This document shows positions 34,101 through 49,100 of a DNA stretch of 64,000 nucleotides, in pieces; position 1 is the stretch's first letter, and each line of letters begins with the position of its first letter. This DNA comes from Pagrus major (lineage: Eukaryota > Chordata > Actinopteri > Spariformes > Sparidae), in assembly GCF_040436345.1 (NCBI RefSeq), contig NC_133223.1, positions 13,459,613 to 13,523,612 on the forward strand. Reading direction: 5' to 3'. The translations under genes and the position numbers were made by a program. A model generated the notes under the pieces. That model was given only the letters and a program-made list of their open reading frames with translations, was not told where the DNA came from and searched no databases.

Positions 34101-37100
34101 TTCACTACAGACGTGCCTCGGCTTACAAATCATATTCTGTGCATTAGAACCTGACTGATAAATTGATTGGCTGATATTGGTCTATCACAGATATATCGGT
34201 ATTGGCATATTATTATGTTATTTTTTTGTGTGAATTTAATGGAATCAAAGATGCTTAAGGTATTTTATAATCATTAAATTCCCCTTAAGTTTACTGTTTC
34301 AGTGCCCTGTTGTCATTTTAGATGGTAAAGTTAAGTGTTAAAAACTAAAAACTATCCTGCCTCTGTTGCATATCTTTGTCACACGTTTGGGAACGCCCTT
34401 GCCCCAAAACTAGTGAGTCAGATGATTTTAAAATACTGGAAAAAACTTCATGCACTTTAAGCATGGAGCAGGAAATACTTGAATAAGCTTAAAAAGCCTC
34501 TATTCACCCTGATTAAAACCTTCAGGGTTGAAAACCGGTCTGTGTTTTATTGTTTTGTAAGTAGCCATGTTTTGAATAAAGGCTTTATAACCTAATTCAA
34601 GTATTTATTGTTCCTGCTCCATGTATGAGTTCCTGAAGTTACTTTTTTCCCTCCCATGTGCTGACCCTTTTGTTCAAGAGCACCTGCGTTTTTCTTGAGT
34701 TTGATAGTATAAAGAAAGTCCTCAAGCACACCACTACCTCTTTTTCATTAGTAGTTTTAAAATGTTCTAGCAAAGGAGCCACCACGAGGGGTGCAGTTTG
34801 TGGAGACTGCAAACCAGCAAAGACATTCGGTCAGTGCCCTTTTACAGTTAAAGGCCCACAGATTTGCAATGCCATAAGACATAAAAACATTGACTGATGT
34901 CAACGCTTTCAATATTAAGGCAAACTATGCCTTAAAAAAAGGAAAATCTGTGAACTCTGACCTACATGTTTTTGTCTTTTCTTAGTTGTTATTATCAGTC
35001 CTCGTTGCTACAGCCACTGTGTGTCGCGGCTGCTTCTCTGTGTGATTTACTGTTTGTTTGTATGTCTATAGTGGCCGCTTATCTGTCTGTTTTTTTGTTA
35101 GTTTTTATATGTGTTGTGAATGCTCATCTAAGTCTGTTTTTATTGATACTTTTTATGTCTATATAAGAGTGTTGTATCATGTGCCTTGCTCTTCAAAAGC
35201 CTAACCAGGGACAAGATTGGCAATTTTCAGCTAACAGTGCAAAATTATAAACTATTCAATTCTCTATCATATAGACAGAAAAAACATCAAATCCTCACAT
35301 TTGAGAAGGTGGAAACTGTAAATGTTTTATATTTGTGCTTGAAGAATTTCTAAATTATTAGACTGTGATCAAAATAGCTGATTATTTTCTGTCAATCAAC
35401 CAACCGTTCATTTTTGTCGTGGACTCAGAGCTCTGGATCCCACCGGATATCATTAAGCAATTGATTGGTGTCATCCCTGAAAGTGGGGTTTGTGCCAAAA
35501 AAGAGTGATATCCCTGGCAGATAGTAGCTTTACGGGAGCCAAGTGGAGCCAGAGGAGTGGAAGTAAGCAGAGCGGGGCGACGCTCTAAGCTCAGTGCTCT
35601 CAGACAGCATGCTCTGCCACAAAGAAACACAGCAGGCTGCAGGAGCTTATCATGACTAACAGCACAGTAGAGGAAGAAGAGTGGGTGGAGGTCAGGAGAA
35701 ACAATGAGCCCATGATGAGGGAGCAAAATTAGGAATCTGAGTTGGAAAGATGCCAAATGGGCAAATGTTAGTCTGGCCTGTTCTGATACTACTTAACTTT
35801 TTGACCCCAGAACTTTTTCACTTTACTTTAAAAGAGAGAGGCAATGATTAGTTGCAGCTCTAATGAATTGCCAACTATTTTGACAATAGAATAAATAATA
35901 CACTTGCTTTTCCAGCAAAAATGTCGAACATTTCCTGGTTCCAGATTCTTTAATATAAGGATTTGCTGCTTTTCTTTGTCATTCATGATAGTAAATAAAA
36001 AGTCTTCTTGTTGTTTGGACATAAGGAGCAATTTGAAGACTTCACTATGGGCTCTGGGAAATTGTGATGAGCATTTTTCACATTTTTTGTTCCATATATT
36101 TATTCGTCTATCAATCTTGAAAATAATTGGCAGGTTAATCGATCTAAGTAATCGTTAGTTGCAGCCCTACTTCAAAGTGAAAGGATTGTTACGTATTGCA
36201 AAGAAAAAACAGACAGAATGGGATAAAGGTGTGCATTTTGTCTTTCTGCAAACTACATGGAACCGTTCAGGGAGTACCACTCGCCTACTCATGATGGATC
36301 GACCTGCACTTCTCTTCAGGGAAATACCACCAAAAATCAATACTACTACCCGGTGCATGTGCAGTATTATTTATGTGTGCTGGTGTGCTTGTTTTTTGTT
36401 CCTGTGTGAATATAAGTGTTGCATGATTGACCTGGTCAGACTGTTTAACCCCCCAAAAGTGTGATCTGTATTAACGAATTTGACTTTAAAGTCATCTTTT
36501 TTGTCCAGTGGATGTGAGCCACGGTACATTATGATTCTTCAGTTGACTGACGCCATATAAATATAGTTGCTTAACTCCATCAGTCATGTACGATTGATGC
36601 CGGAACATCGGTGAACTATTAGATCTGCTCACTAAATGAGAGCAAAACCAGCATGTTTAAACCATTCCTTTTTTGATCCTGTTAATCTCAAGTTCATGTT
36701 TTTACACCATCTGCTCTACTTAAGAGATTACAGCCCTAAATGTTTTGTGTTGCACATAGCAGCTGCAGTGTAGCAGGTGCACCGCATGGGGTCTTCATAC
36801 ATGCAGAATTTTTGCATGCATCATATTCCTGTGTCTGCAAAGTGGCATCTGTAGCTGCAAGTGCATAAGGAAACGCTCAATAACTTGGCATCAACTTTAA
36901 GGAGCGTTAACTTTGTTAAGGTTGCTGATTTTACTGTATAATGTGAATAAAAGCTGAAGTGCTTTTGAGGTAAATTGGATTTCTGTCAGAACATGGTAGA
37001 CAGTCTGCTGAGATTGAAATTTGGAAAAAAATGTTCTTGATAAATGGGACTACTGGCAAAGTGCCTGATTCACAGTTTAAACAGTAAATGACTGCATTAA

Positions 37101-40100
37101 AGGAAGGACAGAGTTTGTTAACGTGAACTCAGGATGATAATTTTGTCCGAACACCTAATAACTCAGCTTTACTTCTACAGCGGCTTCCATACAGACATGC
37201 AGCCCAAAGTACCCCACAGAGCAAAATGAAAACAGCACAGACAACAAAGGAAAAAGGAAAGTAGACAATGTAAATAAAATTTCGCAAGCCTTAAGAATTA
37301 CGACAATAAAGTGATAAAATGTTAAATAAAGAAAGTGTTAAAAAACAGTGTTTAAACATGACGATGCCTTAAATCAAAGCCAGGCAAAAAAGATCAATTG
37401 TAACATCAAAATTTTCAAGAAAATATAATTTTTTTGTCGATGTAGTATTCCTCAGATATCCACCATCAACAGCCTTACAAATGCAAGCCATGGTGGTAAC
37501 ATTTTTCTGTGTAAATCTGGGTTAAGTGACCCCTTTTAAACACAATTTCCTCTGAACAGCTGATGCTGAATCAACTTCTAGTAAAAAATTAGCTGCGCTC
37601 ATGTTTCAAGGAAAAGAGGTGTTTAACAGAGTGATTTTCCAGTTTTTGATGTTACATTAACAAATGAAAAATGGTCCTCATACTATCCACAGCATTTAAA
37701 GTGATTCAGGAGAAATGTCTTTAGAACTAGTTTAAGCCGTGGTTTGCTTTCTTTCTCATATACATTTTCTTCTGCATACATTTCCTTTTTTTTGTCTAAA
37801 CATGATTTGTGATTGTTAAATTGGTTCCGTTTAGAAGTGAAAATTAGCTGGAATAGCGAGAATTTGCTCCAACAAGGCCATTTACATATTATGTACTGCA
37901 CCTCTCTCTTACTCATGCAAACATTAACTGCACAAGTCCCTCATCAGCACTCATGAAGCTGCAGTCAGCAGCATGCATCAGCAAGGGAGGCGAGGTCAAG
38001 GACAAGATCACTGTGAGGGCTTTTGATGAGCTAATGGATTGACTGATAAAACTCTTTAACACTCTGGTGAGTTCAGGGTTGGATTTCTGTGAAGTACTTC
38101 TCAGCACTTAGATCATCCTTGTCCTCGCTTTAAATAGTGAAGTTCAGAAGATGGTAGTTTAAAGATCTATGTAGTCGAGCCCACACCATCTGTCTGCTCT
38201 TTCTCTCTGTCTCCGATGTCAAGTTTTCAGATACTTAAATGCTGTCAGTGAGGTCAAAGTGAGTAAGCACAGTGTCACAACAACAAGCATGTTTTGACTA
38301 TGAATCAATGAGTGCTGTTAAACCATTACTTACTATAAGTTTTATGACCTATGTTTCCTCTTTCTTGGGAACAATGATTTTATTTTTCCTGGAGCTTAAA
38401 AAAAATCCTGTATGAACAATGAGACGGGAAGCTTTCACTGAGACGCTACTAAATACAATCTCTTGTAGGTTGAAAGGTCAGCTTAAAACAGATATACTAA
38501 ATATGTTCAAGCTCCCCGTCAATGTCCAACTGTATGGCTGAAACCAGTAATTTTTTTGCGTTACTGGTTGCACAATTTTCCACCAGTGTTGGTTTATATA
38601 TCAAGTTTGGGGGTGAGACAAAATATTGATGCGGCAATATATTGCATCGTTTTCTCTTGGAATACGGTTATGGATACACTGGTCCCATATATTGATATTT
38701 TTATTAAAACATGCAGGTGCTCTAAACAGATTACCCTGACAATTTGACTTACCAGAGCCACTACCTCTCAACTCCTTGTGGTGTAAACTTCTTTGTTCTG
38801 TTTCTGGCTATTTTACATTGGAATGATGACACACATGGACATGAGGACTTTACCGTCAGTGTGTGCCACAAAGAGAACCTAAGCAAAGGACTTTTTTGAA
38901 AGTTGTGTCATCTAAGTTCATGTCAAATTCTCTGAAACTGACAACACAATGAGGGAAACAAGGTACTTCCTGCCCTTTTTAGGGATATTTTGTATTTAGT
39001 CAGACAGACATCATGATGTATCCTTAGATTATTGTTTTGCAATGTGGCAAAAACTGTGTGGCCTTGTCTGTTAGTGACTCTGAGGCCTTGAGTCTATTTT
39101 AAAAACCTGTTTTTTGTAGGTCTGTTAACATACCGGACTCCTCATTCCTCCCACGTATCTCGTCAATAAATCAGATAAACTGAGCAAATGAATCAACGTT
39201 GACATGTCGAAGGCAAAATATCACAGCAGAGGAGAGCAATGGGTAAATGGAATCCAGGAGGGAAAGGAGGGGGGAAGACAAAAGTGTATGCTAGGATGGA
39301 AGTGTGGACAGAAAGGGAGGCAAATTTACGACACTAAAAAATGCTGAAATGTGAAAAATGGTGTCAAATGAGGAGAATGGCATGAGACGGTTTTTTTAAA
39401 AAAAAAAGAGGTTGGATAAAAGAAGGAGAGAGGTTGTTGTAAGGCAGACTACTTATGGTTCTAGTGAGTAGAGAAGAATAATGAGATTGTGTAGATGTAC
39501 TCCAGACCACAGGTAGGTCTAATTGTTTAATGCATTTGGTGCACCGATTCACTCATCCAGTGACTGTAAACAAGTAGAACAGGTTTACTGCTCACTCCAT
39601 CATTTGGATTTCATGTTTAGACAAAACGTTCTTGTATTTCATGAGTGACATTTAAGTAAAATGTCAAGGGACTTGTGTATACACTGCTCAGCATACTTTG
39701 GCATTTTCCACACCGCTCAGGTGTGATAGAATACACTTTCACCATCGGATACATCTGCGCTAAATAGAAACCATATCAACTTATTGTTTCTGTTCCTGTG
39801 TCTTTGTTTCTTTGCACAGTGAGGATACAGGTGTGGTTTCAGCTCAACAGGCCTGGAGGAGTCCTACAATCAAGGGACTGATGTGAAGATGAAAGTCTGT
39901 TTTAGTTTGAAGCTGCCCTTTTCAAGAGGTTTTAGGCCAAATGACAGCATCTGTCTGTGTGTCTTAGAGATCAACATTCAGGAGGAACAACATGGTTTCT
40001 GTGTCGAAGAGGAGCAAGGGCAGAGTGGATGGACAATGGCTTAGTCAGAGAGGGAGTGATGGAGAAGGGAAGATGAAGGGAGTCTGTTTTTTAGTTCTTG

Positions 40101-43100
40101 TTGTAGCGGAGGGTTCTCTGAAAGGTCATGATAAATCTACCAGCAGAGGAAGATCAGAGACTGGCCAAACCCACAACCACACCTAACCCACACACATACG
40201 TACACACCTTTGTACTCTTCCTGTAACCTCATGAATTTTCGGAACAAAATCAAGTACAGCTGCAACTAGTCGATTAATAGATGAGTCGATTGAAAGAAAA
40301 TTAATTACTATTTTACGTTTGATTTATTTTTGTTGTCATTTTTAAGCAAAAATGTCAAACATTTGCTGGTTCAGCTTCTTAAATGTAAGGATTTGCTGTG
40401 TTTTCTTTGTCATTTATGACAGTATTTGAAGAGTCTTTGGGTTTTGGACTGTTGGTTGGAAAAAGAAGCAATTTCAGGCATTTTTCACAACTTTTTATAG
40501 CACATTTTATAGACAAATGATTAAGTGATTAACCATGAAAATAATCTGCGGAGTAATCAATAATAAAAACAATAGCCCTAAAAAAGTAATTTCTAATCAC
40601 CTTCAAAAGTAAATTATTATAACGAATTTAAGTTACAATGCGCTTTTCATTCAGGTGAAAGATATAAATGGGTATACTCACATAGAACATAGACTCAACA
40701 CAAAGAGAATTCAACCGAAACTTGATCAAGTAAAAGAAGACAAGCAGCAAGACTGGCTGACTGCACGGCCCAGACGGACCACATGTTTCACAGAATTTAA
40801 CCGCTTCTTCTTTTCTCCACCACTAAACTTTGGTTTCCTGATGAGAGCTCAGAACAGTTTCTGACTCGAAGCCTCAAAATTCAATTCCGCTAAAAACATA
40901 CAGCTGCTATTGCCAATGAATTGCTGCTCCTGAGTGCAGTATCACTATCGATAATCCCATCATATGCTACTAGAGAAGTTCAGTGATTGTGCCATGGAGC
41001 TGTAAATCCCAGTGCAATCTTTGAAGTCCTGATGATGAAAAATGTAGCTCCCTCCTTTCCCTCAGCAGCATGTCTCAGAGTGCAGATTCAGTTTCCTCCA
41101 ATATGTACAGAAAAGGTCAGATTAGGACTGTTTTTGCTGTATATAAAGATGGACGACGCGTCTCCATTTCCTCCCACTGTGCAAAAATAAAGCTAAATAT
41201 CCTGCATATGAGCGCTTCCATCTTGTGCTGAAGGCATTGGGAGTGGAGTCTGCGCAGAATGGATTGGGGGTCGGAGCTGCAGTGTTGATGTCCTGCCCAT
41301 GGACTCAATCGGGAACAGAGTGCAGCTGTCAATGATGACCTCACATCCCCTTTTTATAGCATCATATAAATAATTAAAACCAATCTTATCAGAGAAATGA
41401 ACAATTGAATATACATCAGGGTACTAAGACCTACCGTAAATGGCAGAAACTGTCTTTTTTGGAATAATTTGTTTGACATGTACTTTGACATCCGCTTACA
41501 TGGAGGGGGCTGGGTGTGTGACCCATACTGCAGTCAGCCACCAGGGGTCCACTGAAATGTTGTTGCTAATCTTATCAGGAGCTGCCATGTCCTCCATCTT
41601 TTAAATACAGTAAATGGCAGTCCTCATCTCTGAATGCTAACCATAAAAATGTGAGAGATGAAAAAGCACACTCATTGCTCTGGAGGCCTTCTGGCTGAGT
41701 CTGTGATAAAGGCACTGTAATGAATTATATGCTACAATTGATTACTTAGAAAAGATAGTGAAATATAAACATCAGATGATATATTACGTAATAGCAATAT
41801 TTTCAAAATCCTAACCACACTGATAAGACTTGCACTCTTCCAAGTATTAGATTTTTGTTTGTCCAAGTCTGTCAGGATGTTTTTACTTCATGGCTGAACC
41901 CTGCTCTCCCTTTACCAAACAGTGGTCCTTTTATCTGACCATTTTTAATTTTTTCAGTTCCTAGAACTTTTTATAGTGCTTGTTGTCACCTCCTAATGAA
42001 CCCTACTTTGCCTGTTTCTTTATTTGTTCTTATAGAGAAGCTGATAGCATACCAGAGGGAGTTCCATGCCTTGAAAGAGCGCCTTCGTGTGGCAGAGCAC
42101 CGGACGCTGCAGCGCTCGTCTGAGCTTAACCACATTCTCGAGCAGTTCAGACGTGCCATCGCAGAGACGAACAGCAGCAAAGATGCCCTCACAAACTTTT
42201 CAGGTGACTGACGCTTACAAACACACATGAAGATTCATTGACCCCAACTGAGAGTTTACACTGTTGTGTAAACATGAAAGTTTTTCAGTCATTTGTGCCT
42301 GTGGCGTGAGTACATGGGCTTTGCATCACCTGTTGAATAAGTTAAAATCAAAATCATACAGTGCTCCTAGATATAACAAATGTTTGTTTTAGTTCTCAAA
42401 AATGTGACTCAGTGTAATATGAAAGACATGATCTTTATAGTTCAGAGGAAAGGCTCAGGGGAAATACCTTTCATTTCCAGTTCTCTCAGGCCTCTCTTGT
42501 TGACTCAGTCAACGGTCAAAGCCATTAGGTGGGTTATAAAATCCTGTTGGCTAATGCGTACCAATCACAAGACCATTTCACATTCACATTAAATATTTAA
42601 AAGTCCAGGTTGCTATTTTGTTTTCAAGCTTACGTTGCACATTGTTTTACAATTTAAAAAAGAACAGTCAATTTTAGTTTCAATTTCATTATCATGATAG
42701 CAGCGCTATGCTTTTGAAACTGAAAATGATCTGTCAGTCTATTCTAATGTTAATGTAAATGACGACAGTTATGCTTTTTTCCGACATTTTTAGAATTTGA
42801 TTTAATCACACGTCATGCACACACAAATGGAAAATGAAAACTCAATTTGGTTACTATTGTATGCTACACAATGCAGTATGGTATAAGGCTAAATCATAGA
42901 CAGGGCCTGCAGCCAGTGAGCATTCTTGTCATCTTATCACAAAACCGAAAAGGTGTGACTCCACTTAACTTGTTTCTGTGTTTGTTTTCAGATGAGACAC
43001 AGAAACTATTGAAGGAGCTCGCAAACAGGAAACCTCTCCAGGTGCCAAATATCTACCACCACCTGCCTCACCTTCTCAACAATGAGGGCAGCCTGCACCC

Positions 43101-46100
43101 TGCTGTGCAGGTTGGTCTTGGCCGCACGGGAGGTGAGGAAACTTATGCGCACACTGCAAATTCAGTACACCAGTTACTTTGAAATTCATTAAGGTCTGTC
43201 TCTGGAATATGCACGCTTGAGTCTTCCTACATAAACGCAGTAAAAATCCCCAGAGATACTAATTACGCCTGGGAGGGAATCAAGTCTCAACAAGTTATCA
43301 GTTGTTGACGAGTTCACAACAAGTATCCCCTCTGGACTGAGCTGTGCAATAGGATCATTCTGGAGTACATGCAGAGATGAAGATAATTACAGTGTATGTA
43401 CAGTATAATTCCCTGTTTACTTTACACATTATGTATCCTACCTCTTGGCTTGATCAAACGGGGATTTCTCTTTTACTTACAAATCTCTACCCTGCTCTGT
43501 TTTTCCTGACATGAACTTGCACTTTGTGTGTCCAAATGCTTTTTGGTAGCTCTTTCTTCTCTCTTTTATTGAAGTTGAGAGGAACACTTAAAGTGCTATA
43601 AAAAGAAACTTTACATAAGGATTACAAACATGTAGGCCACAACAAATTCAGCAGTGTAATTCTTCACCTGGTAGTTTCCTAAAAAAACAACAACAAATTT
43701 TTAACTAAGCTAACTAGGTGCCACATGTCCTCTCCAAGTCTCCCCCTTCATAAGGATTACTCCTCTCCTGTTTCACCCTTTCCTATAAGCACCTATTTTA
43801 CAGGACAACTTATTTTTTGTTTTTTTCCTTCCACCCCTCAAGCAGCACATACACACTGTGACCTCTGCTATATCAAGTTCTCTTTCAGAGGATTACTGAT
43901 CTGGCATTGCGAGTGTGATAGGTGCGGTGAATTTGGGGCGCGAGTTAGGGGCTGAACAGCTCGAATGACGTTTCCACTTTGCTAATGACAATGACTGAGG
44001 GAAAGAACAGAGGCCCTTGACAAATTAGAGGAAAGGAAGAAGGGACCAGTCTGGGACAAATAGGAGTTCCTTGTCCCTGGCCCGCAGCCTGTTTTGATCA
44101 ATGAGTACAAAGTATTCCCATAGGAAACAAGAAGAAAAGGCATGGCCTATCATTGCCAGTCTGTCTGTTTTTCTGATGGGTGGGCAGGTATCTGTTATCT
44201 GCCGACAAGGTTTTAAGACTCTTTGAGACTTTTTTTCTTAGAAATTCTAGCCACTGATAATGCAGTTTGCCGCCGTCTACTGCCTTGTTCTCACCAGCTT
44301 CACACCTTTAAACACTACTCCATTGTGTTCACTGGAATGCCCAACCAAGCTGGAGGTACTGCTATTGTGAAGTGATTGTGGATCTCTGTGTTGGTGGTTA
44401 TGGAGACACATGACTGCCCCTCCACCACTGTGACAGATTTGATTAGCCACTAACAATTTTCACCTCAAGGCCACAATAGTGCCTTTAACATCTCCTTTTC
44501 TCTACCCCTCATTGTTTTCTTGGTCTACCCCTGTGTCTTTTATTTTTAACGACCACCCCCACCCCCTTGTTTCTCTGCTGGTCTAAGCATATCTGACATT
44601 GGGATATTTATAGCCTTGTAAATTAGGACATCATCCCACTTTAAACTGAACAAGGATTATGGGAAGAAACAGTTCAGAGAACCTTTGAGACTGAACTGAT
44701 TGGGAAGGGCCTGACTGAAGTTTCTGTTAGACAGGAACCAACAAAAGAGCATTAATATGAATACCACCTTGCCTGTTGCCTCCAAACACACATACGGCCT
44801 TTGGCAAACAACCAGTTTGCCAACATGTGCCTTTTTCACAAAGACAGTGTGCTTATTTTGTTGCCAAGCAACACCAGCATTTGTTTACACTTAGCAGCTA
44901 ATTAACATGACACAAGCAACAGTTGAAGATCTCTTTTTCTCTCTTTTCCTTGTGCTGCAATCAGTAGCCCCATTCACACTGCCCTTTCAGTGCAGGAATC
45001 ATGCGCCGATTCTCCTCATGGTCGTCTGTGTGAAACTTTCAGATGTGGAGAGGGGGGGCCGTTTCGCTGTGGCTCTCCGGAGGTAGTATCAGAGCCGCAG
45101 CAGAGGCGAGAGGTGTTCACAGTCTGATAACTAAACAGATCCTTCACTCATCAAATAAAAGAGAAATTACCCGCAAAGCAACATTACAGGACCAAACAAC
45201 AGTAATGTGGTAACTGAGGAAAATAAAATCTGCAGTCATATGTGGAAAAGTGTCTGACATCCTGTCTGTCCTACCGACTCTTCGTCACATTTCAACATTT
45301 TCAACAAACAAAGACGGAGAAATGACGAGCCTTCGCTGCGGAGATAATGCGGAGTCTCTGTGTGAAAAGGGCTTTTGTCGCTGCCGACTCCTCTGCTGGC
45401 CTGAGGAGACTTTAGACAGTCGTATGTCTGCTCAAATCCACATGGTAACTGCTGGTTCATTTCTCCTTGTTGCAAAAAACCTCACTGTAAAGACCAAACA
45501 CATGCTGTGGCGAACGGCACCTTTAAGCACGTCGCGCACACACCCACCAGTCAGCTCAGGGAGTATCTGTGCCACATTTTCGAACCAAAATGGTGCACAT
45601 CTACTCCATCTAATCTAATTAATTGCCTCAGGTGACATCACTCAGTGGCTAGTGCTTTTTGGGTAATTTAGGTGCCAGGTTTTAAAAGAGAAGACAATGA
45701 GTGTAATAAAAAAGGCGATTCTGCTGTATCAATCACTCGCTGTATAAATCATTTGTTTTAAACTGTCCATAATGAGTCTAACAGTGTTATACAAGTGCTC
45801 TTAAAAACCTGCTGCCTACATTACCCACAAAGCAACTTAGCTACTGAGTGACATCACTGGAGGCAATTGGTCAGATTACATGCAGCTTCCTCTGGAGCCA
45901 CAAAATGCTTTATACTACTTTTTTCACATATGCAGCAGTACTCCCCAACACCTGTAAACACACTTTAATGTGTAAAACTCTATTGCAGTTATGGCTGCAA
46001 TTATGATGTGCAGTTGTCCTTCTTAGTCATATTTTGAATGTGGAAGGTGGATAGTGTGTATATAGCCTTAATTATTATTATGAGTATTTTACTTAATATT

Positions 46101-49100
46101 TTCTATTTTGTCTTGTTTTCAATATATCTTTATCTATCACTCAGTCAGTCACTGCTGTAAGCTACTGTAACAAGTGGATTTCTCTTTGAGGGAACAACAA
46201 AGACTTATTTATGTTATCTTAAGAGTCACACTCACTACTTTCTAACAATGACAGCCAGTTAGCGTGTCAAGCCCTGGCAACTAGCAAAGTCAGTCATAGT
46301 ACAGTGGTTCACCAGAGCTGGATTACCGGCCAGCACCATTCTGTAGTTGCCAGCGCAGGGACAAGAATATGACCCTCATTGGCTTCCCACTCACTGAAGC
46401 TAATTGCAACACTTCTTTTTGCTTCTGTTTGAAACAGGCATGGACAGCAAAATTATCAGTTGACAGTAATGTAAACCTCATATTTGCATTTTTTGTTGCT
46501 TCCTTCTTTTTATCTTTTTTGTGCTTGGTCACGGTGTTCAACATGGCAGAGAAACCTTTGATTCAGCTGATTACTCAGTCACTCTGAAGTTGTGGCAGAA
46601 GTTGTGAAACTCAGTTCATTAATCAACACAATCTAATCAACAAGATCTAATCTGAAACTAAATACCTTCAGTGGCAACTCTGTAGCTTTTAAAACATTCA
46701 GACACTCTACACTCACTCACTTACACACCCATCCACCCAACCATAATTGCCTTTATACCTAATGCACCTGTCGTAAACCCACAGGGCTAACCTGTCTGAG
46801 AACCGGCTTTCAACCATCTCTGTATTTCAAAAGAAACACTCTGTTTTGTGTCGGTGTGGGCCCTGATTGGCCAGCTGCATCGCTGCAATGCAACACTGAA
46901 GAAGAAAAAAAATAGGACATGGCTCTATTTTCCAGCTGCAAGCAGTAAAGCATGTCAAAGCAACAGAGCTTTTCCAGTGGTGCATTTTACCAGCTGATGT
47001 CTGAACATAGGGTAACGACCAGACCTGATGCCCACATGTTGTTGACATTGGCATCTAATTGTCAGGTCTTTGTTTACCCATGCCCAAGATGTGGGTGTTG
47101 GGATGCTTGTCAAGTGTGGCCTCTGTCTATATTCACCCTACACCTTCAGGCTGTAAAGCTTACACACTGATCAGGTTTTCCTAACATAATATTGTGCTGT
47201 TTTGTGCAGTATTAAATTGTACACAAACAGAACAAATATAACCAGGAGCATTATTACTGTTTCTGTATTATGCAACCCACATAATGGAGAGGAGAATTTA
47301 TGGTGGCTCTACCTGGTTATTGATGGTAAGATGTTTTTTCTTACCAAGCTCCTGGTGTTATTGATTGAATATATAGAACAACCACCTAAGTAACATGATA
47401 CTATGAATTTAGTCTGTGAGGCATGACCATTTTTACAAAAATGATACTCACTTTAACTTAATAGATGGTCCACTCCGGTTGCTGATTATAGGTTTTCGGA
47501 AGCTTAGCCAAACTGTTGTGCACATACACACATACACAAAGTGTCCCTCAGGCTTTGTAAAACCTAAAATATAGCAACCACATTACTAGGGGTGCCTCTC
47601 ATCTGCAGCAGCAACACCTCATGTCCTGAGGAAAACATTGTTGGCATTTACTTTGAAGGTAAATTAAAATAAAATGATGCCTGAATTACCCCAAAGCATG
47701 ACAGTTTTTCACCAAACAAGATTTTAATGAATCATTTTAAAGGCTTGTATTTAAATTAGTTATGGAAAAATCAAACACAAACATATGTTACTGTATAGAT
47801 ACAAACAATCAAGGACATCAAATATGAATAAAAACCTGCTTCAAACAAAAACTCCCCAGCCCTGAGAATATCTCGTTAGAATAATCCATAGAGATATGCA
47901 TCTACGATCACATTTATTGCTTTATTTAATCATATTTATATTTTATCATTTTACCTAATCTGCATTTTTTTATATTTAATTCATGATTTCCTTAACTCCA
48001 AACTAGTATAATAAATAACGCATGTTCTCTCTCAGACCAGCCTCACACTACAGGACTTTTAAAATCCTAACCAACTGTGAAATTAGGTTGCTTCAGGCAC
48101 ATAAAGAGAATCTTCTCAGATGTTCTTGTCTCCAATCCTAAACCCGCACACACTACCAGACTTGAAAATAGTGGCGAATCACACACCACAGGATGAATTT
48201 CCTGCCAGAGGGAGCGATGCAGCACCTCACGTGAACTCATGGGGAGACAAATGTAAACACATGGAGACTGTAGCTTTCTTTACCATTAATACTAATACAG
48301 AGAGAAAAAACAGAAGCAGAAGAAACGAGGCTAGATGAGAAAACGGTCAGGGATGGATTGTCTAGTCTTCAGCGAGATCTGGAGGTAGGATTTTAACTGT
48401 CAGTTTTAACATCTGACAACAGTAGTGGCTAACATTAGCCTCAATGGCTAGGATTGTTTACCATTGCTTGGCAACACTGTCTGCTGCTTTGGGATATGTC
48501 TCTTAGTCCAGATTTGATATCTTAAATATACGACTAAACTTTTTTTTTTTTTTACTAATGTAACCAATTATTAACAGTACTTATATCCACATTACCCATG
48601 ATTATCAACTAGCAATATTGATATCGACATATTTGGTCAAAAATATTGTGTTATGTGATTTTGTCCCCCACGTCTACCATACGGTGCTTTTGAGTTTTAA
48701 AATTTTGCAATAAAGCCTAAGAATATTGCAATTTTGTTTTAACATTAACTATAACCCCAAATAATGTGTAGCTATGGTCCCTGTTTGGCAAAATAAAAAC
48801 ATTTACATGCTACGTTTAAGAAAAACATGAAGTGTCATTTTGCTGGACATTACAAATCCTGCTGAACACCAGCTCCTTTCATGTGCATCGCACGCCAAGT
48901 CGGTTCTTGTCACTGATGTGACAGAAATGGAGATTGTTTTGCTTTTTTTCCTGAAAGAGATGAAAGGATGGCAGAACGAAGCGGGCAGGCTGATCAAGGG
49001 ACACGGGGAGGGACACGGGGAGGGGCAGTCCTGGAGTCGGTCCTGCTCGCACTGCACTTGCATGCATTATCACTCATTCACTGTCTGCCACCCTCCCTTA

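Larger units (their letters stand above)
28231..42035 (+). other. mgat4a intron 1 (13.8 kb)
   Basis: Large first intron without any supportable gene on either strand. It holds dispersed repeats near 32380-32690, 34150-34400, 34462-34623, 35205-35400, 35850-36168 and 40250-40580. A first intron of this size often carries enhancers, but I could not single out a convincing regulatory block. Confidence 0.7.

Noticed and set aside
35382-35756. Minus-strand open frame of 124 codons in mgat4a intron 1
   Set aside because: It partly overlaps a dispersed repeat copy and shows no recognisable domain.
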